Source of the DNA: Polynucleobacter paludilacus
GTDB taxonomy: Bacteria; Pseudomonadota; Gammaproteobacteria; Burkholderiales; Burkholderiaceae
Direction: 5' to 3'
Assembly: GCF_018687595.1 (NCBI RefSeq)
Contig: NZ_CP061298.1
Span: forward strand, 1,550,001 to 1,614,000
Length of the DNA stretch: 64,000 bases
A program made the position numbers and the translations under genes. Shown in pieces: positions 26,886 to 36,098 of this stretch (position 1 is the stretch's first letter; each line of letters opens with the position of its first letter). The notes under the pieces are model-generated. The model made no database searches, had not been told where the DNA came from, and saw only the letters and a program-made list of their open reading frames with translations.

Positions 26886-29609
26886 TTAATCAAGTGAGCT
26901 GGATAATTGGCGCCGAACATCTTCAATTGCCTCACCACGACGCAGCGCTAAATCAGCTAACTGATCTTCAGAAACCCTACCCACATTAAAGTAACGGGCC
27001 TCAGGATGGGCGAGGTAAAAACCGCTCACGCTCGACGCCGGATTCATGGCCATCGATTCAGTCAAAGTCATTCCAATGTCCTCCGAACCCAGAACCCGTA
27101 ATAAATCCTCTTTTACTTCATGCGCAGGGCAGGCGGGGTAACCAGGGGCCGGACGAATGCCTCGATACTCTTCATCGATCATTTGTTCATTAGTCAAAAT
27201 CTCATCAGTGGCGTAGCCCCACAAATCGGTTCGTACTCGGTGATGCATTAACTCGGCAAAAGCCTCAGCCAATCGATCCGCCAAGGCCTTCAACATAATT
27301 GCGCTGTAGTCATCATGCTTAGCCTGAAACTCAGAAACTTTCTTTTCCACACCATGACCTGTGGTAACAGCAAAGCATCCCAGATAATCAGCAACACCAG
27401 AATCCTTGGGAGCAACATAATCCGCTAAACAACGATTGGGGCGACGTACTCCATCGACAATTGGCCGCTCGGATTGTTGGCGTAAGTTATGCCACACGAA
27501 TAGAGGATGCTCTTTCGACTCATCGCTATATAAAACAATATCATCGCCAACTGTAGCGGCTGGGTAAAACGCTACTACAGCGTCAGCTTGTAACCACTGG
27601 CCCTGAATGAGTTTTTTCAATAAGACTTGGGCATCTTCAAAGACTTTGCGAGCCTCAACTCCAACGACCTCGTCATCCAAGATTGCTGGAAACTTGCCAG
27701 CTAAATCCCAAGTTTGAAAAAATGGTGTCCAGTCAATGTACTTGGCAATCTCACTGAGAGCAAAGTTCTTAAACACTCTACGCCCAATAAATTTGGGCTT
27801 CTCTGGCGTGTAATGCGCCCAATCAATTAATTCACGATTCTTGCGGGCTGCTTCTAACGAAATGGTTGGGGCGGCCTTTCGATTGGCGTGCTGTTTACGA
27901 ATCCGCTCATAGTCATCGCGCAAATCTTGAATAAACTTTTTGGCACTCTCATCAGAGAGCAGACTAGAAGCAACCGAGACTGAGCGGGATGCATCTGGTA
28001 CATATACAACTGGACCATCATAGTGAGGAGCAATCTTGACTGCAGTATGCACGCGCGATGTAGTAGCGCCACCAATCATGAGCGGAATCTGCTTCTCACG
28101 GAAATATGGATCGCGCTGCATTTCTTGCGCGACATAGGTCATCTCTTCTAAAGATGGAGTAATCAAGCCCGATAAGCCTACGATGTCTGCATTCTCATCT
28201 TTGGCTTTCTGTAAGATTTGAGCGCAAGGTACCATCACCCCCATATTAGCTACTTCAAAGTTATTACATTGCAACACTACAGTCACAATATTCTTACCAA
28301 TGTCATGCACATCGCCCTTGACGGTAGCCATCACAATTTTGCCCTTGGCTTTAGCTTCTCCACCAGCGGCAACATGCTGACGCTTCTCTTCTTCAATATA
28401 GGGGATCAGTAAAGCAACAGCTTGCTTCATGACGCGAGCGCTCTTTACGACTTGGGGCAAAAACATCTTGCCTTCTCCAAATAAATCACCAACTACATTC
28501 ATACCATCCATTAATGGACCTTCGATCACCTCGATCGGTCTACCGCCACCGCCCATGATCTCGGCCCGTAATTCTTCGGTATCTTCTTCAATAAAGCTGG
28601 TAATGCCGTTGACAAGCGCATGCGTTAAACGGGATCGCACAGGATCATCACGCCAAACCAAGTTCTCGACCTGTTTTGTGCCATCCCCTTTAAATTGATC
28701 AGCGATGGCCAACAATCTCTCGGTTGGAGTCTGACCATCTTTTTCTTTAAAGCGATTGAGAACAACATCTTCAACTCGCTCTTTGAGCTCGGGGTCGAGA
28801 TCCTCATAAACACCCAACTGACCCGCATTGACGATACCCATGTCCATGCCGGCTTTAACAGCGTGATATAGAAAAACGGTATGAATTGCTTCACGAACCC
28901 GTTCATTGCCTCTAAATGAGAAGCTCACATTCGAAACACCGCCACTGATTTTGGCTCCAGGTAAGTTTTCCTTAATCCACCGAGTCGCATTAATGAAATC
29001 CACCGCATAGTTATCGTGCTCTTCAATACCAGTCGCAATCGCAAAAATATTGGGATCAAAAATAATGTCTTCTGCTGGAAATCCCACTTCATTGACGAGG
29101 ATGTCATAGCAGCGCTTACAAATCTCCGTTTTGCGCTCATAGGTGTCCGCTTGACCCTGTTCATCGAAGGCCATTACTACTGTGGCGGCACCATAACGAC
29201 GAATCAATTTTGCCTGCGCCCTAAAAGATGCTTCGCCTTCTTTTAAGGAAATCGAGTTAACAATTGGCTTGCCTTGAATACATTTCAAGCCCGCCTCAAT
29301 CACACTCCATTTAGAGGAGTCGATCATGATCGGTACGCGGGCAATATCGGGTTCTGAGGCAATCAGATTGAGGAAGCGGGTCATGGCTGCTTCAGAATCC
29401 AACATGGCTTCGTCCATGTTGATATCAATAATCTGAGCGCCATTCTCAACTTGCTGTCGAGCAACCGTTAAGGCCTCATCAAATTGATTATTCAAAATCA
29501 TCCGTGCAAAAGCTTTTGAGCCGGTGACGTTGGTTCGCTCGCCGATGTTTACAAAGCGTAAGTCTGCTGAAAGATTGAAGGCCTCAAGACCGGAGAGCTT
29601 CATCGTCAT
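26886..29609 (-). CDS. metH: Methionine synthase, folate/B12/activation half of split MetH
   Basis: Cobalamin-dependent methionine synthase lacking the homocysteine domain (907 aa). In order: pterin-binding domain from the start ([13 protein letters not shown]), cap and B12-binding domains with the cobalt-ligand motif DVHDIGKNI (His435) and GLSGLITPS, then the SAM-dependent reactivation domain ([13 protein letters not shown]). It transfers methyl from methyl-THF via cobalamin. The homocysteine-binding half is the upstream gene, overlapping by 4 nt (ATGA), so the two polypeptides should act together. Not a frameshift: each half has complete domain boundaries. Confidence 0.95.
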   Translation of the reverse strand: MTMKLSGLEAFNLSADLRFVNIGERTNVTGSKAFARMILNNQFDEALTVARQQVENGAQIIDINMDEAMLDSEAAMTRFLNLIASEPDIARVPIMIDSSKWSVIEAGLKCIQGKPIVNSISLKEGEASFRAQAKLIRRYGAATVVMAFDEQGQADTYERKTEICKRCYDILVNEVGFPAEDIIFDPNIFAIATGIEEHDNYAVDFINATRWIKENLPGAKISGGVSNVSFSFRGNERVREAIHTVFLYHAVKAGMDMGIVNAGQLGVYEDLDPELKERVEDVVLNRFKEKDGQTPTERLLAIADQFKGDGTKQVENLVWRDDPVRSRLTHALVNGITSFIEEDTEELRAEIMGGGGRPIEVIEGPLMDGMNVVGDLFGEGKMFLPQVVKSARVMKQAVALLIPYIEEEKRQHVAAGGEAKAKGKIVMATVKGDVHDIGKNIVTVVLQCNNFEVANMGVMVPCAQILQKAKDENADIVGLSGLITPSLEEMTYVAQEMQRDPYFREKQIPLMIGGATTSRVHTAVKIAPHYDGPVVYVPDASRSVSVASSLLSDESAKKFIQDLRDDYERIRKQHANRKAAPTISLEAARKNRELIDWAHYTPEKPKFIGRRVFKNFALSEIAKYIDWTPFFQTWDLAGKFPAILDDEVVGVEARKVFEDAQVLLKKLIQGQWLQADAVVAFYPAATVGDDIVLYSDESKEHPLFVWHNLRQQSERPIVDGVRRPNRCLADYVAPKDSGVADYLGCFAVTTGHGVEKKVSEFQAKHDDYSAIMLKALADRLAEAFAELMHHRVRTDLWGYATDEILTNEQMIDEEYRGIRPAPGYPACPAHEVKEDLLRVLGSEDIGMTLTESMAMNPASSVSGFYLAHPEARYFNVGRVSEDQLADLALRRGEAIEDVRRQLSSSLD

Positions 29610-30670
29610 TCATCTACCTCAACAGTTTCTCGATAAAACGCCCGCGGCTTTCTTTTGGCAACCGCTTGAGCAATTGCCCGAATATGTTCTGGGGTTGTGC
29701 CACAGCACCCGCCTACGAGATTGACTAAGCCGTCTTTGGCAAAGCCATCAACCAAACTAGAAGTGATATCCGGCGTTTCATCAAAGCCGGTATCGCTCAT
29801 CGGATTGGGCAAGCCTGCATTGGGATAGCAAGAGACTGCGGTATTACAGATTTTTGCGAGCTCAGCAATATAAGGGCGCATTAATGCGGCACCTAGAGCG
29901 CAATTTAATCCAAAGGTTAAAGGTTGTATATGACGCAGGCTATTCCAGAAAGCTTCAACAGTTTGCCCAGAAAGAATCCGGCCCGAGGCATCGGTCACCG
30001 TGCCAGAGATCATGACTGGTAGGCGCTCACCGGTTTCTTCAAAAAATTCATCCAAGGCAAACAAAGCGGCTTTTGCATTTAAGGTATCAAAGATAGTTTC
30101 TACTAGAAACAAATCCACGCCACCATCAAACAAGCCCTCAATCTGTTCACGATAAGAAGTGCGTAAGGTATCGAAACTCACATTACGCGCACCTGGATCA
30201 TTAACATCGGGAGAGATACTAGCTGTCTTTGGTGTAGGTCCAATCGCGCCCGCAACAAAACGGGGCTTATCTGAAGTGCTGTATTTGTCACAAGCTAGGC
30301 GCGCCAACTTGGCTGAGACTTCATTCATCTCACGAGCCAATTCTGGCATTTTGTAATCCTCTTGGGCTACCGAAGTAGCGCCAAAAGTATTGGTCTCGAT
30401 AATGTCTGCGCCAGCCTCCAAGTACTCCTCATGAATCTTCTGAATGATCTGGGGTTGGGTTAAAACCAATAACTCGTTATTTCCTTTAAGGTCGCCTGGG
30501 TGATTCTCAAAACGGGTATTACTAGGCAAACCCCGATAATCTTGTTCTGTAAGCTTGTACTGCTGGATCATGGTGCCCATTGCCCCATCCAGAATCAGAA
30601 TGCGCTGTTTCAACAGCTCAGGCAGCGTCTGGCCACGCGTATAAGATGGAAAATGGGCTTTAGATTGCAT
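29606..30670 (-). CDS. metH: Methionine synthase, homocysteine-binding half of split MetH
   Basis: Homocysteine S-methyltransferase domain protein (354 aa). [11 protein letters not shown] begins the barrel, and the zinc cysteines lie in GLNCALGA and the C-terminal [10 protein letters not shown]. It activates homocysteine for the B12 domain encoded by the next gene. I start at the ATG at 30670; a TTG three codons upstream is possible. No good Shine-Dalgarno precedes either. It diverges from phaM. I see no room for a cobalamin riboswitch in the 77-bp gap. Confidence 0.93.
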   Translation of the reverse strand: MQSKAHFPSYTRGQTLPELLKQRILILDGAMGTMIQQYKLTEQDYRGLPSNTRFENHPGDLKGNNELLVLTQPQIIQKIHEEYLEAGADIIETNTFGATSVAQEDYKMPELAREMNEVSAKLARLACDKYSTSDKPRFVAGAIGPTPKTASISPDVNDPGARNVSFDTLRTSYREQIEGLFDGGVDLFLVETIFDTLNAKAALFALDEFFEETGERLPVMISGTVTDASGRILSGQTVEAFWNSLRHIQPLTFGLNCALGAALMRPYIAELAKICNTAVSCYPNAGLPNPMSDTGFDETPDITSSLVDGFAKDGLVNLVGGCCGTTPEHIRAIAQAVAKRKPRAFYRETVEVDE

Positions 30671-30747
30671 TGTTACCAAACGAAGATTAATCTCTAGAAT
30701 CCCTTATTCTATCGGCTTTAGCCACTTTTATCTGAATCGGAGCATAT

Positions 30748-31191
30748 ATGTTCGGAACTATCCCTGAATTTAATCAAAGCCTTGAAATGTTTAAAACCAT
30801 GTGGGGTCAAAATGCCGCTGGTCAGATGCCGGGGCAATTCCCCTTTACCGCCGATTCCAGCAAGGCTAGCAATGGTTTTGCTGCAGCATTTCCAGGCCTA
30901 GATGTCGATGAGCTAGAAAAGCGTATTAAGGACCTCAAGAGCGTCGAAAACTGGCTCAATCTCAATCTCAATATCCTGAAATCAACTATTCAGGGTCTTG
31001 AAGTACAACATGCCACCATGATGGCTCTGAAATCTTTTGGAGATGCTGTTTCAGCCTCGACCAACGACCTCAAACAAAAGAGCGCTGCACCTAAGGCTGC
31101 GGCTAAACCACGGAAAACCGCAAAACCCCGTCGTCGCAAAGCTGGCGACGCAACTTTCCTCGACGCAGTAGGTAATTCAGATGAGCAATAG
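30748..31191 (+). CDS. phaM: PhaM-type polyhydroxyalkanoate granule protein
   Basis: 147-aa protein similar to PhaM of Ralstonia, which activates PHA synthase and links PHB granules to the nucleoid. It opens with a MFGTIPEFNQSLEMFKTMWG-like start; the helical centre includes LDVDELEKRIKDLKSVENWL. The last 35 residues are Lys/Arg/Ala-Pro-rich (KPRKTAKPRRRK), fitting DNA binding. A GGAG Shine-Dalgarno precedes the ATG. Its 3' end overlaps the convergent MBL-fold gene by 89 nt, including most of the basic tail. No phaC is in the window. Confidence 0.82.
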   Translation: MFGTIPEFNQSLEMFKTMWGQNAAGQMPGQFPFTADSSKASNGFAAAFPGLDVDELEKRIKDLKSVENWLNLNLNILKSTIQGLEVQHATMMALKSFGDAVSASTNDLKQKSAAPKAAAKPRKTAKPRRRKAGDATFLDAVGNSDEQ

Positions 31192-32194
31192 ATTCACCCA
31201 TGGCAAAAGTCATTTGGTGAATATCGAGTTCTCGTCTAAATAAGACGGACACGATCTCTCTCGCATGCGCAGGTTTTTGGCATGCGGCCATCGTTTCCGC
31301 GAGACGCTCATCGTGATGTTTCTTGAGCTGAGCTACTCTTACTTTGATTCCTGTAAAAGGTTTGCCATGGGAAGGCAAGACTAGCGTTTCATCAGGTAAT
31401 GGTAAAAATCGCTCCAAAGAATCTAAATACAAACCCAATGGATCGGCATCGGGGTCTGCATCGTAGACACTCACATTGGTGGAGATGCGGGGTAATAACA
31501 TGTCCCCTGATATTAAAACGCCTAAGTCTTTACAAAAAAGAGATGCATGTTCGGGCGCATGTCCAAACCCCATAATGACTTGCCAATCATGTCCCCCAAT
31601 GATAATTTGCTCGCCATCAATAATGCGGCGATATTGTCTTGGTACACCAGGAACCATCTTGCTGTAGTAACTTGAGCGTCCCCGAATTTTTTCTAGGTCT
31701 TCTGGAGTGGTCAAACCATGTTTCTGAAAATGATCAGCTGAGCCTCCGCTGCCCGCCCTGTTACCATCTGCAGCCCCGCCCTCTTTGTGACTTAACCACT
31801 GCGCTGTCAAATAATCCGTCATTGAAATCCACAAAGGAGCATTCCAACGTTCGCATAGCCACTGTGATAAACCGATGTGATCAGGATGCATATGCGTCAC
31901 GATGACACGCAAGACTGGCAAACCTTTCAACTGAGTGGCAAAGATCTGCTCCCACCCCGCCTGAGTCTCTTCATTAGCGATTCCGCAATCCACAATTGTC
32001 CAACCAGCAATACCATCAATTTGATCTTTTAAGAGCCACAAATTAATATGATCTAAAGCAAACGGCAGTCGCATTCTGAGCCAATACACTCCTGTTGCCA
32101 CCTCAATACATTCGCCCATCTGGGGCAATTGATCGGCTAAGGGATAATGAATGGCGCGCTCTTGATCTGCTTTGCTTTGACTTTGTGTATTCAT
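31103..32194 (-). CDS. MBL-fold metallo-hydrolase
   Basis: Metallo-beta-lactamase fold hydrolase (363 aa). Metal ligands are visible in THMHPDH, in the histidine of GFGHAPEH, and in the ISGDMLL and PSHGKPF motifs. A C-terminal winged-helix-like region (LNYLLRRGKLRR) resembles glyoxalase-II-like and LACTB2-type proteins. Substrate unknown. The ATG at 32194 begins the family-like N-terminus; no strong Shine-Dalgarno. Its end is antisense to the phaM end for 89 nt, and its start is one base from the divergent DUF1289 reading frame. Confidence 0.85.
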   Translation of the reverse strand: MNTQSQSKADQERAIHYPLADQLPQMGECIEVATGVYWLRMRLPFALDHINLWLLKDQIDGIAGWTIVDCGIANEETQAGWEQIFATQLKGLPVLRVIVTHMHPDHIGLSQWLCERWNAPLWISMTDYLTAQWLSHKEGGAADGNRAGSGGSADHFQKHGLTTPEDLEKIRGRSSYYSKMVPGVPRQYRRIIDGEQIIIGGHDWQVIMGFGHAPEHASLFCKDLGVLISGDMLLPRISTNVSVYDADPDADPLGLYLDSLERFLPLPDETLVLPSHGKPFTGIKVRVAQLKKHHDERLAETMAACQKPAHAREIVSVLFRRELDIHQMTFAMGESIAHLNYLLRRGKLRRQLCDDGVLRFSVV

Positions 32195-32195
32195 A

Positions 32196-32378
32196 TTGAT
32201 TGGTCTTGCTTTGACAACCGTTCCATCACCTTGTAATAACCATTGCAAAATTGACCCTCATAATGGATATTGCCGTGGTTGTTATCGATCGCTTCCAGAA
32301 ATCACAAGCTGGTCCGTAATGACTGATGAGGAAAAACTTGGGGTCTACGCTCACATCTCTGAACGTAGACCCAAATAA
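32196..32378 (+). CDS. DUF1289 protein (Cys-rich, small)
   Basis: 60-aa protein with the DUF1289 cysteine pattern: PCNNHC, then CRGC and the SLPEITSW motif, which look like a metal-binding knuckle. Function unknown; family members often accompany unrelated genes. There is no ATG start in frame. The options are TTG at 32196 or TTG at 32211, and upstream is a stop at 32178. The last codons lie in the hairpin at 32341-32372 that serves as the acuI terminator. Confidence 0.7.
   Translation: MIGLALTTVPSPCNNHCKIDPHNGYCRGCYRSLPEITSWSVMTDEEKLGVYAHISERRPK
32341..32372 (-). terminator. Terminator hairpin of acuI inside the DUF1289 3' end
   Basis: Perfect 9-bp arms GGGTCTACG and CGTAGACCC with a 14-nt loop. 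On the minus strand it starts 14 nt after the acuI stop and is followed by CAAGTTTTTCC. On the plus strand it is followed by AAATAAAATT, so it may end both transcripts. It overlaps the last codons of the DUF1289 gene. Confidence 0.65.
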
Positions 32379-32385
32379 AATTAGC

Positions 32386-33369
32386 TTACTTATTTACATC
32401 CACAATTAAGCGTCCACGCACATTGCCAGCCATCAACTTTTGCGCATACTCAATAGAGTCTGCCAGGCTGATTTCGTGAGAAATCTCATCTAGTGTTTTT
32501 AGATCTAGCAACTTGCTGAGTTGCTCGTAAGCAGCAATCCGTTTTCCACGTGGCACAGTAACGCTATTAATGCCATACAAAGTGACGCCACGCAAGATAA
32601 ATGGCGCAACGGTTGAAGGAAAGTCCATGCCTTGTGCAAGACCGCAAGCGGCTACCGCGCCATCACTCTTAGTCTGGGCGCAAGCATTTGCAAGAGTATG
32701 ACTGCCCACACTATCAACCACGGCAGCCCAACGCTCTTTAGCCAGTGGCTTGCCTGGGGCAGATAAGCTTGCGCGGTCAATCACTTCAGTGGCGCCCAGC
32801 TTTTTCAAGTAATCTGCCTCTGCCATCCGCCCAGTACTTGCAACTACCTTGAAACCCAACTTACTGAGTAAGGCGATCGCAATGCTCCCAACACCGCCAG
32901 CCGCACCTGTCACCAAGACCTCGCCATCGCTAGGTTTGGTTCCATGCTTTTCCAGCGCCATGATGCATAACATGGCCGTATACCCAGCAGTTCCAATAGC
33001 AAGCGCTTGCTTGGCAGTTAAGCCCTTGGGTATTGGAATCAACCAATCTGACTTCACTCGAGCCTGTTGCGCCAAACCACCCCAATGACCCTCACCTACA
33101 CCCCAGCCATTCAGAAGCACCATATCGCCCACCTTAAAGTCGGGACTACTGCTCTCCAAGACCTCGCCGGCAAAATCAATGCCGGGCACCATCGGAAAAC
33201 TTCGCACTACTGGGCCTTTGCCAGTAATCGCTAAGCCATCTTTGTAATTTAGGGTGGAATACAGCACTTTTACCCTGACATCCCCCTCAGGCAGGCTAGA
33301 TTCATCGACTTGAGCCAACTCAGCCCGATACCCCTGATCATCCTTATTTACTAAAATGGCCTTAAACAT
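32386..33369 (-). CDS. acuI: Acryloyl-CoA reductase (AcuI/YhdH family)
   Basis: NADPH-dependent medium-chain reductase (327 aa). The opening LNYKDGLAITGKGP and VPGIDFAGEV motifs and the nucleotide loop TGAAGGVGSIA mark the AcuI/YhdH branch, which reduces acryloyl-CoA to propionyl-CoA and detoxifies acrylate, for example from DMSP breakdown. No other DMSP genes are adjacent. A promoter with a 17-bp spacer is visible upstream (33380-33408) and AGGA precedes the ATG. Confidence 0.88.
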   Translation of the reverse strand: MFKAILVNKDDQGYRAELAQVDESSLPEGDVRVKVLYSTLNYKDGLAITGKGPVVRSFPMVPGIDFAGEVLESSSPDFKVGDMVLLNGWGVGEGHWGGLAQQARVKSDWLIPIPKGLTAKQALAIGTAGYTAMLCIMALEKHGTKPSDGEVLVTGAAGGVGSIAIALLSKLGFKVVASTGRMAEADYLKKLGATEVIDRASLSAPGKPLAKERWAAVVDSVGSHTLANACAQTKSDGAVAACGLAQGMDFPSTVAPFILRGVTLYGINSVTVPRGKRIAAYEQLSKLLDLKTLDEISHEISLADSIEYAQKLMAGNVRGRLIVDVNK

Positions 33370-33379
33370 ATCCTATCCT

Positions 33380-33408
33380 TATATAAAATCCCGTTTTACG
33401 ATAAACAA
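33380..33408 (-). promoter_or_regulatory. Sigma-70-type promoter of acuI with overlapping inverted repeat
   Basis: Minus strand: -35 TTGTTT (33403-33408), 17-bp spacer, -10 TATATA (33380-33385), placing the RNA start about 4-5 nt upstream of the ATG. A perfect inverted repeat GATAAAC-N14-GTTTATC (33400-33406 and 33421-33427) overlaps the -35 and could be an operator. The gap also serves the divergent lipoprotein gene. Confidence 0.55.
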
Positions 33409-33458
33409 ACTGCTTAAAAGGTTTATCCTAGCAAGCATTATTGACGATGGACGTTCCC

Positions 33459-33755
33459 ATGAAAAAAATTCTACTCTTAAGTATTGTTTCAAGCTTCATT
33501 CTCACTGGATGCTACCCAGCTTCAGTAGACATGTCCCTGGGTAATATGCGTCTGATTACCTCTAGCGCAGATCCTCAAGATACCGAGAACTTTGCCATGA
33601 AGACTTGTAAGAACGATTTTTATGAAGGGGCTAGCTTCTTATCTAAGGCTGGCAAAGAATATCGCTTTAAGTGCGTTAAGGCTGAAGAGAATGAAGTCTT
33701 GATTCCGATTCCTGGTACCACCATCAACCCAGAAAACACAGCCGGAGCGAAGTGA
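33459..33755 (+). CDS. Small uncharacterised lipoprotein
   Basis: 98-aa protein with a lipoprotein signal peptide (MKKILLLSIVSS) and lipobox LTGC around residue 17. The mature part has two further cysteines (KTCKND, FKCVKA) that may form a disulfide. No domain is recognised. I start at the ATG at 33459 because it begins the signal peptide; an earlier ATG at 33447 adds four residues. Its stop overlaps the GTG start of the flavin reductase (GTGA). Confidence 0.7.
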   Translation: MKKILLLSIVSSFILTGCYPASVDMSLGNMRLITSSADPQDTENFAMKTCKNDFYEGASFLSKAGKEYRFKCVKAEENEVLIPIPGTTINPENTAGAK

Positions 33756-34246
33756 GTCCTTTTACCTCACAAGAACTTCGCAAGGGCTTTTCTTCTTTCG
33801 CAACTGGGGTGACTGTCATCACCTGTTTAGATGACAGTCATCAAGCTCATGGCATCACCATCAGCTCCTTTAATACGGTCTCTCTTGAGCCGCCACTCAT
33901 CTTGTGGAGCTTAAAAAAGCATTCTCGTTTAATGCCCTTCTTTGAAGTTGGGCATCTACAGCTAATTCACGTTCTTGCAAGAGGTCAGGAAGATCTTGCG
34001 ATGCATTTTGCTACTGTCAAAGAAAATCAGTTTGATGGCGTAGCCCACTGTGTCACTGCAAACGGACTGACACAGGTTAATGATTGTGTTGCTTATTATG
34101 AGTGCGAGACCATCTCTGTATATGCCGGCGGCGATCACAACATTATTGTTGCTAAAGTACTGCAGCTCCAAAATCATCCGGAGCGTGAGCCCCTCATTTT
34201 TGCCAAGAGCAAATTTGTTGGTCTTGATTTAGCAACGAATAACTAA
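33752..34246 (+). CDS. Flavin reductase-like domain protein
   Basis: Flavin reductase of the FMN-binding split-barrel family (164 aa), the kind that supplies reduced flavin to two-component monooxygenases. FATGVTVITC near residue 16-25, GITISSFNTVSLEPPLIL and the C-terminal HNIIVAKV are typical. The start is GTG, overlapping the lipoprotein stop. No monooxygenase gene is nearby, so its partner is unknown. It converges with glmS, 19 nt away. Confidence 0.87.
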   Translation: MSPFTSQELRKGFSSFATGVTVITCLDDSHQAHGITISSFNTVSLEPPLILWSLKKHSRLMPFFEVGHLQLIHVLARGQEDLAMHFATVKENQFDGVAHCVTANGLTQVNDCVAYYECETISVYAGGDHNIIVAKVLQLQNHPEREPLIFAKSKFVGLDLATNN

Positions 34247-34265
34247 ATCGTCGAACCAAGCAGGA

Positions 34266-36098
34266 TTACTCGACAGTTACACTCTTTGCAAGATTGCGAG
34301 GTTTGTCGACATCCGTTCCGCGTGCACAGGCAGTGTGATATGCGAGTAACTGCAAAGGTACAACGTGCAGGATAGGGGATAAATTGCCGTAGTGCTCAGG
34401 CAATCGAATCACATGAATTTCGTCAGTGTTCACAATATCAGTATCGTGATCAGCAAATACGTAGAGCATTCCACCACGCGCCTTAACTTCTTGCATGTTC
34501 GACTTGAGCTTCTCGAGCAATTCATCCTTTGGCGCGATGGTGACTACAGGCATCTTGTCGGTGACTAATGCCAAAGGGCCATGTTTAAGCTCTCCAGCGG
34601 GATAAGCTTCAGCATGAATATAAGAAATTTCTTTGAGCTTGAGTGCGCCTTCTAAAGCAATTGGGTAATGCATGCCTCTTCCCAAAAACAGCGCATTCTC
34701 ACATTTAGCAAAGGCCTCACTCCACGCAATGATTTGGGGCTCGAGCGCTAAAACGGAATGTAGCGCTTTAGGCAAATGCCGCAACTCTCTTAAGAGTTTC
34801 TTTTCTTGATCAGCATTTAACTTACCAGCGCGCTTTGCAATCGACAATGTCAGTAGGTAAAGCGCGAGTAATTGGGTTGTAAATGCTTTGGTAGAGGCAA
34901 CACCAATCTCAGCTCCAGCCTTGGTCAAAAAATGCCAATCGGTTTCGCGCACCATCGCACTAGAAGCGACGTTACAAATTGCCAGAGTAAAGCGATGTCC
35001 CAGGCTTTTAGCATGCCGCAGGGCCGCCAAAGTGTCAGCCGTTTCACCCGACTGGGAAACCACAATGACTAGAGTGTTAGGAAAAGATACTGTTTTGCGA
35101 TAGCGATATTCACTCGCAATTTCTACTTGAGTAGGAATACCCGCAATCTCTTCTAACCAATACTTCGCAACGCAAGCCGAGTAATAACTTGTACCGCAGG
35201 CCAAAATCAAAATCTGATCAAAGGTATTCCAATCTGCTGGCTTCGCTCCAAATAATTCAGCTCCAAATTGAGTAATGTTGGCAAGGGTATCGCCGATTGC
35301 ACGAGGTTGCTCAAAAATCTCTTTTTGCATGTAATGCTGGTATGGGCCCAGATCGACCGCTTCTGATTGAGTAGGCATGGGCTTAGAGGCCCTCTTCACT
35401 TCTTGTCCAGCCTGGTCCAGAATCTGGATAGTGCTCGCTTTAATGACTGCTACATCACCCTCTTCTAGATACACCATAGAGTGGGCGCGTCCAGCTAATG
35501 CAAGAGCATCTGAGGCCAGGAAGTTTTCGCTCTCACCCAATGCGATGACTAAGGGCGACCCTACGCGAGCCCCGATCAGAAGCTCTGGCTGATCTTGCGC
35601 AATGACGCCGACGGCATATGCGCCATGCAATCTCGGTAGTACTGATCTCACAGCGAATCCAAGATCTTTTTGTCCTTCAGCTACATAAGCTTGATGAATT
35701 AAATGGGCAATGACCTCAGTATCTGTTTCTGAGGTAAATACGTAGCCTGCGGACTGAAGCTCTGACCTAAGAGCTTCATAATTCTCGATGATGCCGTTAT
35801 GGACGACTGCAATCAGTCCATTTGAAATATGGGGATGAGCGTTCTGTGTATCAGGCTTGCCATGGGTTGCCCAGCGTGTATGCGCAATGCCTAAGGTGCC
35901 AATAAATTGCTTACCTTGCTCAGCCAACTCAGCAACACGCGCAGTGGTTCTAGCACGCTCAATAGGATGTTTGGTGTCAGCACTATTAATAACAGCAAAG
36001 CCGCAAGAGTCATAACCGCGGTACTCTAAGCGACGCAAGCCCTCAATCAATACTTCGACAATATTTTTACTAGAGACAGCGCCGACGATTCCGCACAT
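34266..36098 (-). CDS. glmS: Glutamine-fructose-6-phosphate aminotransferase (isomerizing)
   Basis: Makes glucosamine 6-phosphate for peptidoglycan and LPS (610 aa). The N-terminal glutaminase starts with Cys2 (MCGIVGAVS), the nucleophile after Met removal; two SIS domains follow (ACGTSYYSA and the [16 protein letters not shown] region), and the C-terminal [13 protein letters not shown] end is canonical. It overlaps glmU by one base (TAATG), so the amino-sugar pathway is an operon with ttcA upstream. Confidence 0.97.
   Translation of the reverse strand: MCGIVGAVSSKNIVEVLIEGLRRLEYRGYDSCGFAVINSADTKHPIERARTTARVAELAEQGKQFIGTLGIAHTRWATHGKPDTQNAHPHISNGLIAVVHNGIIENYEALRSELQSAGYVFTSETDTEVIAHLIHQAYVAEGQKDLGFAVRSVLPRLHGAYAVGVIAQDQPELLIGARVGSPLVIALGESENFLASDALALAGRAHSMVYLEEGDVAVIKASTIQILDQAGQEVKRASKPMPTQSEAVDLGPYQHYMQKEIFEQPRAIGDTLANITQFGAELFGAKPADWNTFDQILILACGTSYYSACVAKYWLEEIAGIPTQVEIASEYRYRKTVSFPNTLVIVVSQSGETADTLAALRHAKSLGHRFTLAICNVASSAMVRETDWHFLTKAGAEIGVASTKAFTTQLLALYLLTLSIAKRAGKLNADQEKKLLRELRHLPKALHSVLALEPQIIAWSEAFAKCENALFLGRGMHYPIALEGALKLKEISYIHAEAYPAGELKHGPLALVTDKMPVVTIAPKDELLEKLKSNMQEVKARGGMLYVFADHDTDIVNTDEIHVIRLPEHYGNLSPILHVVPLQLLAYHTACARGTDVDKPRNLAKSVTVE

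Noticed and set aside
29600-29615. Frameshift splitting metH
   Set aside because: The junction is a regular ATGA overlap with complete domains on both sides, and such splits are known in related bacteria.
30671-30747. Cobalamin riboswitch upstream of metH
   Set aside because: The 77-bp divergent gap is too short and shows no B12-box-like sequence.
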